DNA of 64,000 nt from Alteromonas_E sp965248545. GTDB lineage: Bacteria > Pseudomonadota > Gammaproteobacteria > Enterobacterales > Alteromonadaceae. The notes under the pieces are model-generated. The model was not told where the DNA came from and searched no databases. It saw only the letters and a list, made by a program, of their open reading frames with translations. The first letter of the stretch is position 1. The number at the start of each line of letters is the position of its first letter. The translations under genes were made by a program, and so were the position numbers. The stretch lies in the NCBI GenBank assembly GCA_965248545.1, contig OZ252110.1, positions 372,001 through 436,000 of the forward strand, given 5' to 3'. Positions 36,918-45,541 of the stretch are shown one piece after another.

Positions 36918-37532
36918 ATGACTCAAACAAAACGCAGTACCTCGATTAATATAAACCGCATGCGCAAACGCTTTGCGGTAAAACCTTTGGCGCTCGGTGT
37001 CGCAAGTATTTTTCTGTCTGCGTGTGGCAGTGATCGGCAAGATGCGATGATTTACACCTCGGTAGATGAGTGTATTGACGAAAACCCTTCCGCAGCGGAT
37101 GTCTGTCGAGCGGCGTATGAAGATGCGCTCGCAGAAGCGATTCGTACGGGTCCTAAATTTGCCAGTGAATACGATTGTGAGTACGAATTCGGCCCTAATC
37201 AATGTCGCGTGTATGACACCGATTCCGGTTCGTTTTTTATGCCGTTCATGGCCGGCTACATGGTGAGTAATTTATTGTCACCCTCGCGTTATTATCATCA
37301 GCCAATTTATACGTCTTACAGCCGCCACTCGCCTTTTCGCTCACGTTGGATCCTAGCGGATGGCACGGTATTTAAGGGCGATATCAGAGACCGCAGGTAC
37401 AAGGTCCGTGAATCGACGTTTAACAAGAAGCCGACCGTCAGCCGCACTATGAAACGCGGTGGTTTCGGTAGCAGTGTACGCGCTAAATCGTCGTGGAGCA
37501 GCTCTTCTCGTAAGTCTAGCTGGGGCGGCTAA
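36918..37532 (+). CDS. yjfM: DUF1190 (YjfM-like) lipoprotein
   Basis: A 204-residue protein with a long basic N-region and a lipobox ending at Cys36 (FLSAC). The DUF1190 core is YTSVDECIDENPSAADVCRAAYEDAL with several paired Cys (DCEYEFGPNQCRVY) that probably form disulfides in the periplasm. The C terminus is a Ser/Arg/Gly-rich tail (SSWSSSSRKSSWGG). It is one base upstream of the ligase gene. Confidence 0.86.
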   Translation: MTQTKRSTSININRMRKRFAVKPLALGVASIFLSACGSDRQDAMIYTSVDECIDENPSAADVCRAAYEDALAEAIRTGPKFASEYDCEYEFGPNQCRVYDTDSGSFFMPFMAGYMVSNLLSPSRYYHQPIYTSYSRHSPFRSRWILADGTVFKGDIRDRRYKVRESTFNKKPTVSRTMKRGGFGSSVRAKSSWSSSSRKSSWGG

Positions 37533-37533
37533 T

Positions 37534-38721
37534 TTGCTGCGCATACCCATCGCGGAGCGCCCAGGTTGGCGCCAGCGCGCCGCTGATTTTGGCTTTCACT
37601 TTCACACCATGTACGGTGAACCCTACTGGGATGAGTCTGCCTATTATCAGTTTACCCTAGCGCAAATTGAGCGTGATCTAGAAGAGCCCACCGAGGAACT
37701 TCACCAAATGTGCCTAGCTGTGGTCGACGACGTAATCGCTTCAGAGCAATTACTCCGTCAGTTTCAAATACCTGAAATGCACTGGCAGGCCATCGCCGAC
37801 TCTTGGCGCAACGCACAACCTTCGCTTTATTCTCGACTAGACCTCGCCTATACCGGCCAAGGTCCAGCCAAGTTTCTCGAGAATAATGCCGATACCCCAA
37901 CCTCCCTATACGAATCAGGGTTTTGGCAATGGTTGTGGTTGGAAGATAATGTCGAACGCGGCGCTCTGCCCCGTCAATCTGACCAGTTTAATTCGTTACA
38001 AGAAAAGCTCGTCAATCGTTTCGTGGAAATTGGTCAGTATTATCAAACCCAGCATATGCATTTCAGTTGCTGCAAAGACACGGTCGAAGACCGAGGTACC
38101 GTGCAGTACCTTCAAGATTGTGCCGCAGAGGCCGGGTTTGACACGCGTTTTGTGTACGTTGAGGATATCGGCCTGGCGACCGACGATAGAGACCTTTGCT
38201 TTACCGACCTCGACGATTACACGCTAGATTATTGCTTCAAGCTCTACCCTTGGGAATTCATGTTAAGAGAATCGTTTGCCGAGCACCTTGTGGCGGCTCA
38301 AACCCAATGGTTAGAGCCAATGTGGAAGGCAATACTGTCGAATAAAGCGCTGCTACCCGCACTGTGGAAGAAGTTTCCAAATCATCCCAATTTACTCCCT
38401 GCGTTTTTTAGTGATGAGGTCTCTGCAGGTTCCGTAACGCTGGAAAGCGGACAACGCTGGGTGCATAAACCGATCTTTTCTCGTGAAGGCGCTAACATCA
38501 AAATTACACAAGATGGCGATACGCTTAGCGAAACAGATGGCCCGTATGGAGAAGAAGGACACATTATCCAAGCCTTCACTCCACTGCCAAAGTTTGAACA
38601 AAATTATACGTTAATAGGTAGCTGGTTAGTGAATGATAAAGCCGCCGGTATATCTGTCCGAGAAGATCAATCGCCGATTACGCAAGACCTATCGCGCTAT
38701 TTACCGCATATCATTTTGTAA
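37534..38721 (+). CDS. yjfC: Glutathionylspermidine synthase-like ATP-grasp ligase (YjfC-like)
   Basis: ATP-grasp peptide-amine ligase related to the C-terminal synthetase domain of glutathionylspermidine synthetase. Conserved parts seen are GWRQRAADFGFHFHTMYGEPYWDESAYYQF, KFLENNADTPTSLYESGFWQW and the ATP-binding KPIFSREGANI. The likely start is the TTG at 37534, one base after the DUF1190 stop, giving 395 residues that begin at the family's first conserved segment. The open frame extends upstream into DUF1190 but with no homology. The substrate is not known; a polyamine or peptide amine is the family expectation. Confidence 0.88.
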   Translation: MLRIPIAERPGWRQRAADFGFHFHTMYGEPYWDESAYYQFTLAQIERDLEEPTEELHQMCLAVVDDVIASEQLLRQFQIPEMHWQAIADSWRNAQPSLYSRLDLAYTGQGPAKFLENNADTPTSLYESGFWQWLWLEDNVERGALPRQSDQFNSLQEKLVNRFVEIGQYYQTQHMHFSCCKDTVEDRGTVQYLQDCAAEAGFDTRFVYVEDIGLATDDRDLCFTDLDDYTLDYCFKLYPWEFMLRESFAEHLVAAQTQWLEPMWKAILSNKALLPALWKKFPNHPNLLPAFFSDEVSAGSVTLESGQRWVHKPIFSREGANIKITQDGDTLSETDGPYGEEGHIIQAFTPLPKFEQNYTLIGSWLVNDKAAGISVREDQSPITQDLSRYLPHIIL

Positions 38722-38732
38722 TCACCGGACAC

Positions 38733-38770
38733 AAAAAAGCGCAACAAATAGTGCTCTTGTTGCGCTTTTT
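38733..38770. terminator. Bidirectional terminator between yjfC-like and PEP-CTERM genes
   Basis: A 14-bp stem (AAAAAGCGCAACAA and its complement) with a 9-nt loop has T runs on both strands. It lies between convergent genes and should serve both. Confidence 0.88.
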
Positions 38771-38790
38771 GGGCAATGAGTCCAAGAATT

Positions 38791-39556
38791 TTATGTGTGG
38801 CGACGTCTTATGCCCGCCAAGGTAAGTAGCATTAATGCCAATATTCCTGGCTCAGAAACGTTGACTGGGCCATTCGCAGCAAACTTAACTGAGCTGTCTA
38901 ACACAGACAGAATGTTTTGACTGATAAACCCATCATAAGTGAGTCCATCATTCACGTGTATGACGGTGCCACCATGCTTTTCTGTGTAAGACAGCATAGG
39001 TACACCTTCGGCATTTTCCATCACCACAGTAGTCCCTTCTAGCGCTTTGACTAATGAATAGGAATCTTCACTGCCATCGCCTTCAACAAAACTACTCGAG
39101 AATAATTCGGTTACGAGAGGATGGTTTTGAAAGCCATTAGATACGTTCCAGTCCGTTTGGTACAAATAATCGCCATCATATTCAACGGGGAGTAGTTGCG
39201 TTAATGGCTCATCAAGCTCGTTATATGCGTACCACTCGGTGAATATCAAACCACCACCCGCGGCAACAAAACTAAGCAGCGATTGGTTTGCCAGCTCCGG
39301 ATTTCCATCCTCACCGGTATCGTCGCCATACTCATAACCCGCAAGATACAGAACAACTTCAGCGCTATTTGGAATTACACCGTTCCAGTTGTAGTAACTC
39401 GAATCAAATAACACGGTATGTCCTTGAGACTGAAGATAAGGGTTAACATAGTCCTCGGACAAATCGTCCCCCCAACACATAGACAACAGCGGCATTACTA
39501 ACCCCTGACAAGCCCATGAAAAAAGCAAAAATATAGGCTTTAAACCACTTTTCCAT
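38791..39556 (-). CDS. PEP-CTERM-like exported protein, split by a +1 frameshift
   Basis: Read from the ATG at 39556 the frame gives a good signal peptide (MEKWFKAYIFAFFMGLSGVSNA) with GGAG nine bases upstream. It then fails at a run of six G (plus strand C, 39468-39473). With five G the reading passes through VVYVLGDDLSEDYVNPYL into the long downstream frame, total about 254 residues. The C terminus SEPGILALMLLTLAGIRRRHT is a PEP-CTERM-like sorting tail (SEP instead of PEP, hydrophobic helix, Arg cluster). An uncorrected annotation would start at 39528 and lose the signal. Sequence error, true mutation and slippage are all possible. The fold of the body (an aligned glutamine amidotransferase-like repeat of FTEWYAYNEL) is not certain. 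Confidence 0.7.
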
Positions 39557-39870
39557 TAGATACTGCTCCAAACTAATAAGCGAAAGGCCAAGCAAATAGT
39601 ATTCCGTTGCAATTTATTGCATTTTTAACAGATACTTATGGTTAATAGCGCGATATAACTACGTCTTCAAAGCCAAACCTTGTAAAAAAATCCGACGCTC
39701 AAAAAAACAGCATATTCACCGTAGATAAACATTGGAATTCGAATGTTTATTGGGGGTTTAAGATTTAACCCCATAAAAGCAACGTTGACAGGTTTACTTA
39801 CAATTCTATTGTCCAGCCATATTCCAACTATACATAGCTTTGCTATTCTGCAACTTTTAACGGGTTTGTA
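39557..39870. other. Gene-free AT-rich spacer
   Basis: About 310 bases between the PEP-CTERM gene and the rhomboid gene. It holds the PEP-CTERM ribosome-binding site at its left end and a weak -24/-12-like element on the minus strand (GG-N10-GC, with TTTGC but a poor -24). Nothing else is supported; a short minus-strand ORF here has no recognisable content. Confidence 0.5.
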
Positions 39871-40422
39871 ATGACTATGAGCTGGATATCGGTAAAACAA
39901 CAATCTCGATGGTTGGTCGGCATCACAGTTGTGCTTTTCGCAGTTGAAGCCATCAACTTATTAACTGGACGTTCACTCGCAGCCTTTGGTGTTTTTCCGA
40001 GGGAATGGCACTACCTGCCGATGATCATTTCTAGCCCCTTTATTCATGCCAATCCCGCCCATTTACTCGCAAACTGGTTCACATTGATCGTATTCATAGC
40101 GTTAATGGGTTTGCAAGGCCAGCGACGGTTCATCGGCATCAGCATCTGGATAATTGTGCTGACTGGCGTTTGCGTGTGGCTATTCGGTCGCAGTGCTATA
40201 CACCTTGGGGCTAGCGGTTTGATCTATGGCTATTTTGGTTTCCTCATATTGGCGGGCTGGCGTAGCCGACGGAAACGGATGCTGCTGGTTTCTGTGTTGG
40301 TCGCTCTCGCCTATGGAACCATGGTTATTGGCGTCTTGCCAGTAGCCGGTTTCGTTAGCTGGGAATCTCATCTATTCGGCTTTATTTCTGGTTTGATTGC
40401 CGCGTGGTACTGGGCAAAATAA
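39871..40422 (+). CDS. Rhomboid-family intramembrane serine protease
   Basis: A 183-residue six-TM protein. The catalytic Ser is S115 in HLGASGLIYG and the catalytic His is H167 in SWESHLFG. The HxxxN motif (H64-N68, in HLLANWF) supplies oxyanion residues. All three features match GlpG-type rhomboids, which cut proteins inside the membrane. It lacks a cytoplasmic N-terminal domain. A start two residues later is possible. The partner of a rhomboid next to PEP-CTERM genes is not obvious. Confidence 0.9.
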   Translation: MTMSWISVKQQSRWLVGITVVLFAVEAINLLTGRSLAAFGVFPREWHYLPMIISSPFIHANPAHLLANWFTLIVFIALMGLQGQRRFIGISIWIIVLTGVCVWLFGRSAIHLGASGLIYGYFGFLILAGWRSRRKRMLLVSVLVALAYGTMVIGVLPVAGFVSWESHLFGFISGLIAAWYWAK

Positions 40423-40471
40423 TTTCCCGCGTTATACTGGCAGTTCGATTTTCGAAGGACATGATAATTGT

Positions 40472-41191
40472 ATGAGTGATACACCTGAGTCCACGCAGAA
40501 TACACAGCAGCCTAAACAGAACAATGGCTTTTTTGGCAATCTGATTTTTAATATTGTCATTCCTGTTGTGGTAATGAGTTACGCCAGTTCAGATGAATGG
40601 CTCGGCCCGGCTTGGAGTATTGTTGTGGCGCTGAGTTTTCCTATTGGTTACGGCTTATGGGATCTCAAACAATCAGGTAAAGTAAACCCCTTTTCAGTGC
40701 TTGGTATCGTCAGTGTCATTCTCACCGGCGGCATTTCATTATTAGAATTACCGGCTGAATATATCGCTATCAAGGAAGCCGCAATACCGGCAATTATCGG
40801 CCTTGCCGTGATTATTACTCAATACACCAATAAACCATTGGTTAAAATCTTGGTACTTAACGAGCAGATCATCAATTGGCCTCACTTGACGCAAGTATTG
40901 AAAGATAAAGGACGGTTGGACGAGTTTGAGCGCAAAGTGGCGGTTAGCTCTTATATTGTTGCCAGTTCATTTTTCGTCTCTGCCGTGCTCAATTATGTGT
41001 TGGCAAAGGTCATTTTGGTCAGCCCACCGGGGACGACCGAATACACCGAAGAACTCGGCCGTATGACAGCGCTGAGCTACCCCGTTATCGTGATCCCAAG
41101 CATGATTTTACTGATCGCGGCACTTTGGTATTTGTTCGCTCAAATCAAAAATATTACTGGCGAAGACATCGAAGACTTTATCAACCAGTAA
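40472..41191 (+). CDS. VC0807-family membrane protein
   Basis: A 239-residue protein with about six TM helices after a Gln/Asn-rich cytoplasmic N terminus. It shows FFGNLIFNIVIPVVVMSYASSDEWLGPAWSIVVALSFPIGYGLWDL in outline, and ISLLELPAEYIAIKEAAIPAIIGLAVII, which I recognise as the VC0807 family (function unknown). The start is the ATG at 40472 because the GAAGGA before it is well placed; the open frame upstream lies in the rhomboid gene. Confidence 0.82.
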   Translation: MSDTPESTQNTQQPKQNNGFFGNLIFNIVIPVVVMSYASSDEWLGPAWSIVVALSFPIGYGLWDLKQSGKVNPFSVLGIVSVILTGGISLLELPAEYIAIKEAAIPAIIGLAVIITQYTNKPLVKILVLNEQIINWPHLTQVLKDKGRLDEFERKVAVSSYIVASSFFVSAVLNYVLAKVILVSPPGTTEYTEELGRMTALSYPVIVIPSMILLIAALWYLFAQIKNITGEDIEDFINQ

Positions 41192-41244
41192 TCCATTAAC
41201 CCCTTGTCACGTAAGACTATAAATAGTGAACCCAGGGGCCTTGT

Positions 41245-41907
41245 ATGATTCGCGTTGATTCAATCACCAAATCATTTCAGACAGTAAACGGTGATATCCG
41301 AACCATTATTCATGACCTTTCTATGTCAGTTGAATCGGGCCAAAGTGCGTCTATCAGAGGCGCGAGCGGTTCTGGGAAGTCAACCTTATTGCATCTGCTG
41401 TGCGGTCTAGATAGTCCCGATAGCGGTCATATTTCGGTTGATGGTCAATCCTTACCGCAGCTCACCGAATCACAGCTAGACGACTACAGGCGTACCCAAA
41501 TTGGCATTGTTTTCCAGCAGTTTCACCTGATCGAAAGCCTCAATGTGCTCGACAATATTGAGTTTACTGCCCGTATATCGGGTCGCTTCAATCCGCAGTA
41601 TATCGAGCATTTAGTGTCGAGACTTGGGCTGCAACAGCTCATCAGCACCCCTATCCCAATGTTATCTGGTGGCGAGCAACAGCGCGTCGCAATCGCCAGA
41701 GCACTAGCGCATCAACCCAAAGTAGTGTTTGCTGATGAGCCCACTGGAAATCTAGATGAAGAAAATAGTGAACGAGTAAGCGAATTACTGTTTACTACCT
41801 GTCGAGAATTATCAACTTGCTTAGTGTGCGTGACTCACAGTGCATTGGTAGCCGATCAAGCAGACCAAGTATTGCACATGCACGCTGGTAAGCTAGAAGC
41901 CAGTTAG
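41245..41907 (+). CDS. ABC transporter ATPase, LolD/MacB type
   Basis: The 220 residues carry Walker A GASGSGKST (39-47), Q-loop Gln91, signature LSGGEQQRVAIARAL (140-154), Walker B VVFADEP (160-166) and the switch His198. The family works with FtsX-type permeases on lipoprotein or envelope substrates rather than small solutes. It is followed by the permease and the AttH-like gene, so the three form one operon. Confidence 0.93.
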   Translation: MIRVDSITKSFQTVNGDIRTIIHDLSMSVESGQSASIRGASGSGKSTLLHLLCGLDSPDSGHISVDGQSLPQLTESQLDDYRRTQIGIVFQQFHLIESLNVLDNIEFTARISGRFNPQYIEHLVSRLGLQQLISTPIPMLSGGEQQRVAIARALAHQPKVVFADEPTGNLDEENSERVSELLFTTCRELSTCLVCVTHSALVADQADQVLHMHAGKLEAS

Positions 41908-41915
41908 GCCTGTTT

Positions 41916-44420
41916 ATGGTGACATCAACAGCACTGGTCATCTTATCCCACGCAAGGCAACAGTGGTTACAGGTACTCTGGGTGATCGCAGCCATCGGGA
42001 TTGGATGCGCCGGTCTGTCGTCAGTATTGATGCTCAATCAAGCCGCGCAACAAGATTATCAATTAAATAGCCAGCAATGGTTGGGCATTAACTTCTCTAA
42101 ATCGCTTACCGCGCATATCGTCCCAAGGCCCGAACTGTCGACAGAGCAACACCTGCGACTTTATTCGAACCTGCGCAAAGCAGGATTCACTGGAATTGTG
42201 GCGAATCAAACGGCAACCTTTGACATCACTGTCGCAGGGGAAATTAAACGTGTTACCGCGATAGGCTTAGATGCACCGGCCTTAGCGTCGTTGATGCCCG
42301 AACACCAACCCGATTTCTTAGCGCTTAGTGGTATTAAAGCGGTAAGCGATGCTCTGTATACGGCGCTAGAAAATACGCCGCAGTTATTCGACCCACACCC
42401 CACCCTATCCGCTTTAACTGCGCTGCCAACCGTTAACCTGAGCCAAATAGATAGAAATGAATACGTTGTGATCGTCGATTTGCACCATTTTGCCAATCTT
42501 GGAATAGCACTTAAACCAGAGTTCTTGGTATTTGAGCCCGTCGAGCGTCAGGTTATGTGGCAAAACCTGATTAACAACCAAGCAAATATTCGCCCGGTAG
42601 TAAGTGTTGGCGATGCAATCGCATCAACGCGCAGTTTTCACTTGAGCTTGTTGGCGCTGTCGATGGTGATGTTTTTGGTTTGCTTGTTTATTGTCGTCAA
42701 TGCGCTAAACCTTCTTCTCAGCCAACGACTCCCGCTATTGAGGACACTTCGCCAATTAGGGCTCTCCAGGCGATTGCTATTTCTACTTCAGCTCTTCGAG
42801 CTCTGTGTCTATGCCACAATTGCTACATTTGTGGGATTAGCATTGGGCTATCATCTTTCTCTTCTGCTGGTGCCTGCAGTATCCACAACACTGACGGCGC
42901 TCTACCGGGTCAATGTTGACTTGTTCGGTATTTCAGGTCTGAATTTAATGCTTCCCCTGTTGTGTACCAGCTTAATTGCAACGGTATTGGCGGCGATTTT
43001 TCCGCTGCGCCAACTTAATCAACAGTTGCGTTTTAGATCACACCACGAGCAACCATCGAATCCCAGGATACTCATAGGGTTACTCACTCTTTGTGCATTT
43101 GTGTCCATCGGACTCGTTAACCTTCCCCCGTCAACTGAAAGCGCATACTTGATGATCGCAGCTACTCTTGTCACTGGGATTTTGTTTTTATTTGCAGGTT
43201 ATCCGCTACTGCTCAGATTATTCACAACACTAACGTCACCCAAACGACGCGGGGTTGACCAGAGCGTCACTCAACCTTCATTACTTCCGATTATGCATTG
43301 GTCAATCGCTCACTCAGAAAAATTGGCCAAACACTCGCGCTTAGCGATTGCGGCTTTTTTCATTGCTTTAGTTACCCATATTGGCATGAACCTCATGGTT
43401 GACAGTTTCCGAACCGCAACCATGAATTGGCTGGAAGGCCGATTAGTTGCCGACTACTACGTATCAGGCGACCAACAAACGTTAGAACAAGCCAGTGATA
43501 TGCTTGATAAGCGTGGCATTCAACATTTTCAAAGGCTGCAAACCAATATGGACGTGATAGTAAACACCTCGCATCTGCTGCGCCACACCGCTGTGTATGG
43601 CTACCCGACAGATAAACGCTATCTTGAAGGCTTAACCGTTCATCAAGCTCTCCCTGATGCTGGGAGTATTTTTGCGCAAGGCACTGGCGTGTTCATTAAT
43701 CAGCAGATGGCATTTCGCCATCGTATTGCGCTGAATGATCATATACAGCTGGGTGGTGCTGATAGGACGAAAAGCTATAAGGTCGTTGGCGTTCACCATG
43801 ACTATGGCAATACTCAAGAACAAATTCTGCTTGCGACACCTGCGCTACTGCGCTGGAGCAAGAACGCGCAATTTGAGCTAAAACTCAACGGTCTGAGTGC
43901 TCACTCAACGAGTCTAACCGAACTGGAATCAACACTACAACCTGTGCGTCAGTCGCTGAACCTGCTGAGCCGAGCAGATATCCTCAAACTTAGCGTATCA
44001 GCGTTCAATACAACCTTTAAGATCACGGATGCACTAAACTTGATTACCTTGCTAGTCGCCGTGTTATCACTGGTCACGTCTATCATCTTGTTACAAAAGC
44101 AAAATCAACTTAGTGGCGCAATTCTGCGCAGTCTCGGCGTATCGAAGCTGACGATAACAACCTGTTTATTTGGCCAATACATGCTTATCGTGGTACTCAC
44201 CGCGCTGTTTGCAATCCCTTTTGGGATCATATTGGGCTGGCTGTTAGTGAGTCGTTTGAACATTGCCGCATTTAATTGGTTATTCCCGCTGCAAATATCT
44301 TGGTCAGCAATGGCGATAGCAGTATCGGTAAGTCTCCTCTTGACAGCTCTTATTTCTCTATGGCCGATTGTGAAAACGCAGCGCTTCTCGGTAAAGGAAC
44401 AATTGCAATGCGCCGAGTAA
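41916..44420 (+). CDS. FtsX-family ABC transporter permease
   Basis: An 834-residue inner-membrane protein with an N-terminal TM helix, a large periplasmic domain (about 45-235), a first set of FtsX TM helices (about 255-385), a second periplasmic domain (about 520-690) and a C-terminal FtsX set (TDALNLITLLVAVLSLVTSIILL and onward). Permeases with two FtsX units occur in YbbP-type and related exporters that act on lipids or lipoproteins. Its 13-bp overlap with the AttH-like gene suggests coupling. Confidence 0.9.
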   Translation: MVTSTALVILSHARQQWLQVLWVIAAIGIGCAGLSSVLMLNQAAQQDYQLNSQQWLGINFSKSLTAHIVPRPELSTEQHLRLYSNLRKAGFTGIVANQTATFDITVAGEIKRVTAIGLDAPALASLMPEHQPDFLALSGIKAVSDALYTALENTPQLFDPHPTLSALTALPTVNLSQIDRNEYVVIVDLHHFANLGIALKPEFLVFEPVERQVMWQNLINNQANIRPVVSVGDAIASTRSFHLSLLALSMVMFLVCLFIVVNALNLLLSQRLPLLRTLRQLGLSRRLLFLLQLFELCVYATIATFVGLALGYHLSLLLVPAVSTTLTALYRVNVDLFGISGLNLMLPLLCTSLIATVLAAIFPLRQLNQQLRFRSHHEQPSNPRILIGLLTLCAFVSIGLVNLPPSTESAYLMIAATLVTGILFLFAGYPLLLRLFTTLTSPKRRGVDQSVTQPSLLPIMHWSIAHSEKLAKHSRLAIAAFFIALVTHIGMNLMVDSFRTATMNWLEGRLVADYYVSGDQQTLEQASDMLDKRGIQHFQRLQTNMDVIVNTSHLLRHTAVYGYPTDKRYLEGLTVHQALPDAGSIFAQGTGVFINQQMAFRHRIALNDHIQLGGADRTKSYKVVGVHHDYGNTQEQILLATPALLRWSKNAQFELKLNGLSAHSTSLTELESTLQPVRQSLNLLSRADILKLSVSAFNTTFKITDALNLITLLVAVLSLVTSIILLQKQNQLSGAILRSLGVSKLTITTCLFGQYMLIVVLTALFAIPFGIILGWLLVSRLNIAAFNWLFPLQISWSAMAIAVSVSLLLTALISLWPIVKTQRFSVKEQLQCAE

Positions 44421-45517
44421 CAAGGGGGATCACTGGAACAGTTTATGCTGTGCTGATTGCCTTAATATGGGGGTGTTCACCGGACGCCGAAGAAACACCA
44501 CAAGAAAAACCAACAACAGGCCTGTATGGCGGCATCTTGTCTGACAGTCAAGTTAATACACGCGTTACCGCAGACCGAAAACTGGTGTTTCCAGAAGATC
44601 ATCTCCCGCATACTGAACATGCAATTGAATGGTGGTATTTCACAACCAATTTGCACAACCCTGACCGACCTGAACAAATGTATGCCTTGCAATACACACT
44701 GTTCAGGTTTAATCAGGGCAATAATCGAGAAAACGCTTGGTCAGATGGGCAGTTATATATGGGACACCTGTCAATCCATACTCCGCTAGGTCATGTGTTT
44801 GAGGAGCGGTTTGCGCGCACGGGTCTAGCGCACGCTGGCGTATCCTCAAATCCGTTTACTATTCGTATGGATGACTGGGTGTGGCGATCTCAATCGGAAG
44901 CCTTGCTGCCAGCAAGACTATCGGTCTCTAGTCAAGGCGTCGACGTAGACCTTACCCTATCCTCTGTTGGCCCGCTTGTCCTGCATGGACAGGATGGTTA
45001 CAGTCAAAAATCAGCCAGCGGTAGCCACGCTTCCTATTACTATAGCCAACCTTTTATCAAGGTAACGGGTCACATACAGGAAGCGGGAAAAACCAGCAAA
45101 CTGGTTGGTGATGGCTGGTTTGATCACGAATGGACATCACAATTGATTGATGCGTCGACGGCCGGATGGGATTGGTTGTCGATGCATCTAGACTCCGGTC
45201 ATAAAGTCATGGTGTTTCGCATGCGGTTAAACGATCAACCGACGCATTATTATGCCTCGTATATTGAACCTTCGGGAACGCTGAGAAGCTTGGTACCCGA
45301 TCAATTTAATTTCGTGCCGATTGCACAGTCACAATTTAACGGCAGAGACTTTCCTTCAGAATGGTCGCTTAAGATCCCGGAATTAAAGATTGATATAACC
45401 ACAAAACCGCAAAAACAACAGCAGTGGAACCTAGGCAGGTTTGAGTACTATGAGGGTGCCATCGATATTACCGGCACCCATTCTGGCGTTGGATTTATGG
45501 AATTGACGGGTTACTAA
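44408..45517 (+). CDS. AttH/CrtC-like lipocalin-fold lipoprotein
   Basis: The ATG at 44408, inside the permease end, gives 369 residues with a lipobox ending at Cys23 (LIWGC). The AttH/carotenoid 1,2-hydratase-like pattern is HAIEWWYFTTNLHNPDR, VFEERFARTGLAHAG, GYSQKSASGSHASYYYSQPF and GDGWFDHEWTS. These make two lipocalin-like beta barrels. In other bacteria an AttH-like gene follows an FtsX ABC operon. A carotenoid substrate is unlikely as no crt genes are nearby; a lipid substrate is inference. Confidence 0.85.
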   Translation: MRRVTRGITGTVYAVLIALIWGCSPDAEETPQEKPTTGLYGGILSDSQVNTRVTADRKLVFPEDHLPHTEHAIEWWYFTTNLHNPDRPEQMYALQYTLFRFNQGNNRENAWSDGQLYMGHLSIHTPLGHVFEERFARTGLAHAGVSSNPFTIRMDDWVWRSQSEALLPARLSVSSQGVDVDLTLSSVGPLVLHGQDGYSQKSASGSHASYYYSQPFIKVTGHIQEAGKTSKLVGDGWFDHEWTSQLIDASTAGWDWLSMHLDSGHKVMVFRMRLNDQPTHYYASYIEPSGTLRSLVPDQFNFVPIAQSQFNGRDFPSEWSLKIPELKIDITTKPQKQQQWNLGRFEYYEGAIDITGTHSGVGFMELTGY

Positions 45518-45541
45518 GTGGCGCTAATTTAGCAGCGCCAC
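45518..45541. terminator. Hairpin between the AttH-like and alkaline phosphatase genes
   Basis: A perfect 8-bp stem GTGGCGCT/AGCGCCAC with an 8-nt loop starts right after the AttH-like stop and overlaps the end of the convergent phosphatase gene. It has no clear T tract, so it may stabilise 3' ends rather than terminate by itself. Confidence 0.4.

Noticed and set aside
39667..39903. A 78-codon minus-strand ORF between the PEP-CTERM and rhomboid genes
   Set aside because: Overlaps the rhomboid start, has no ribosome-binding site and no recognisable content.
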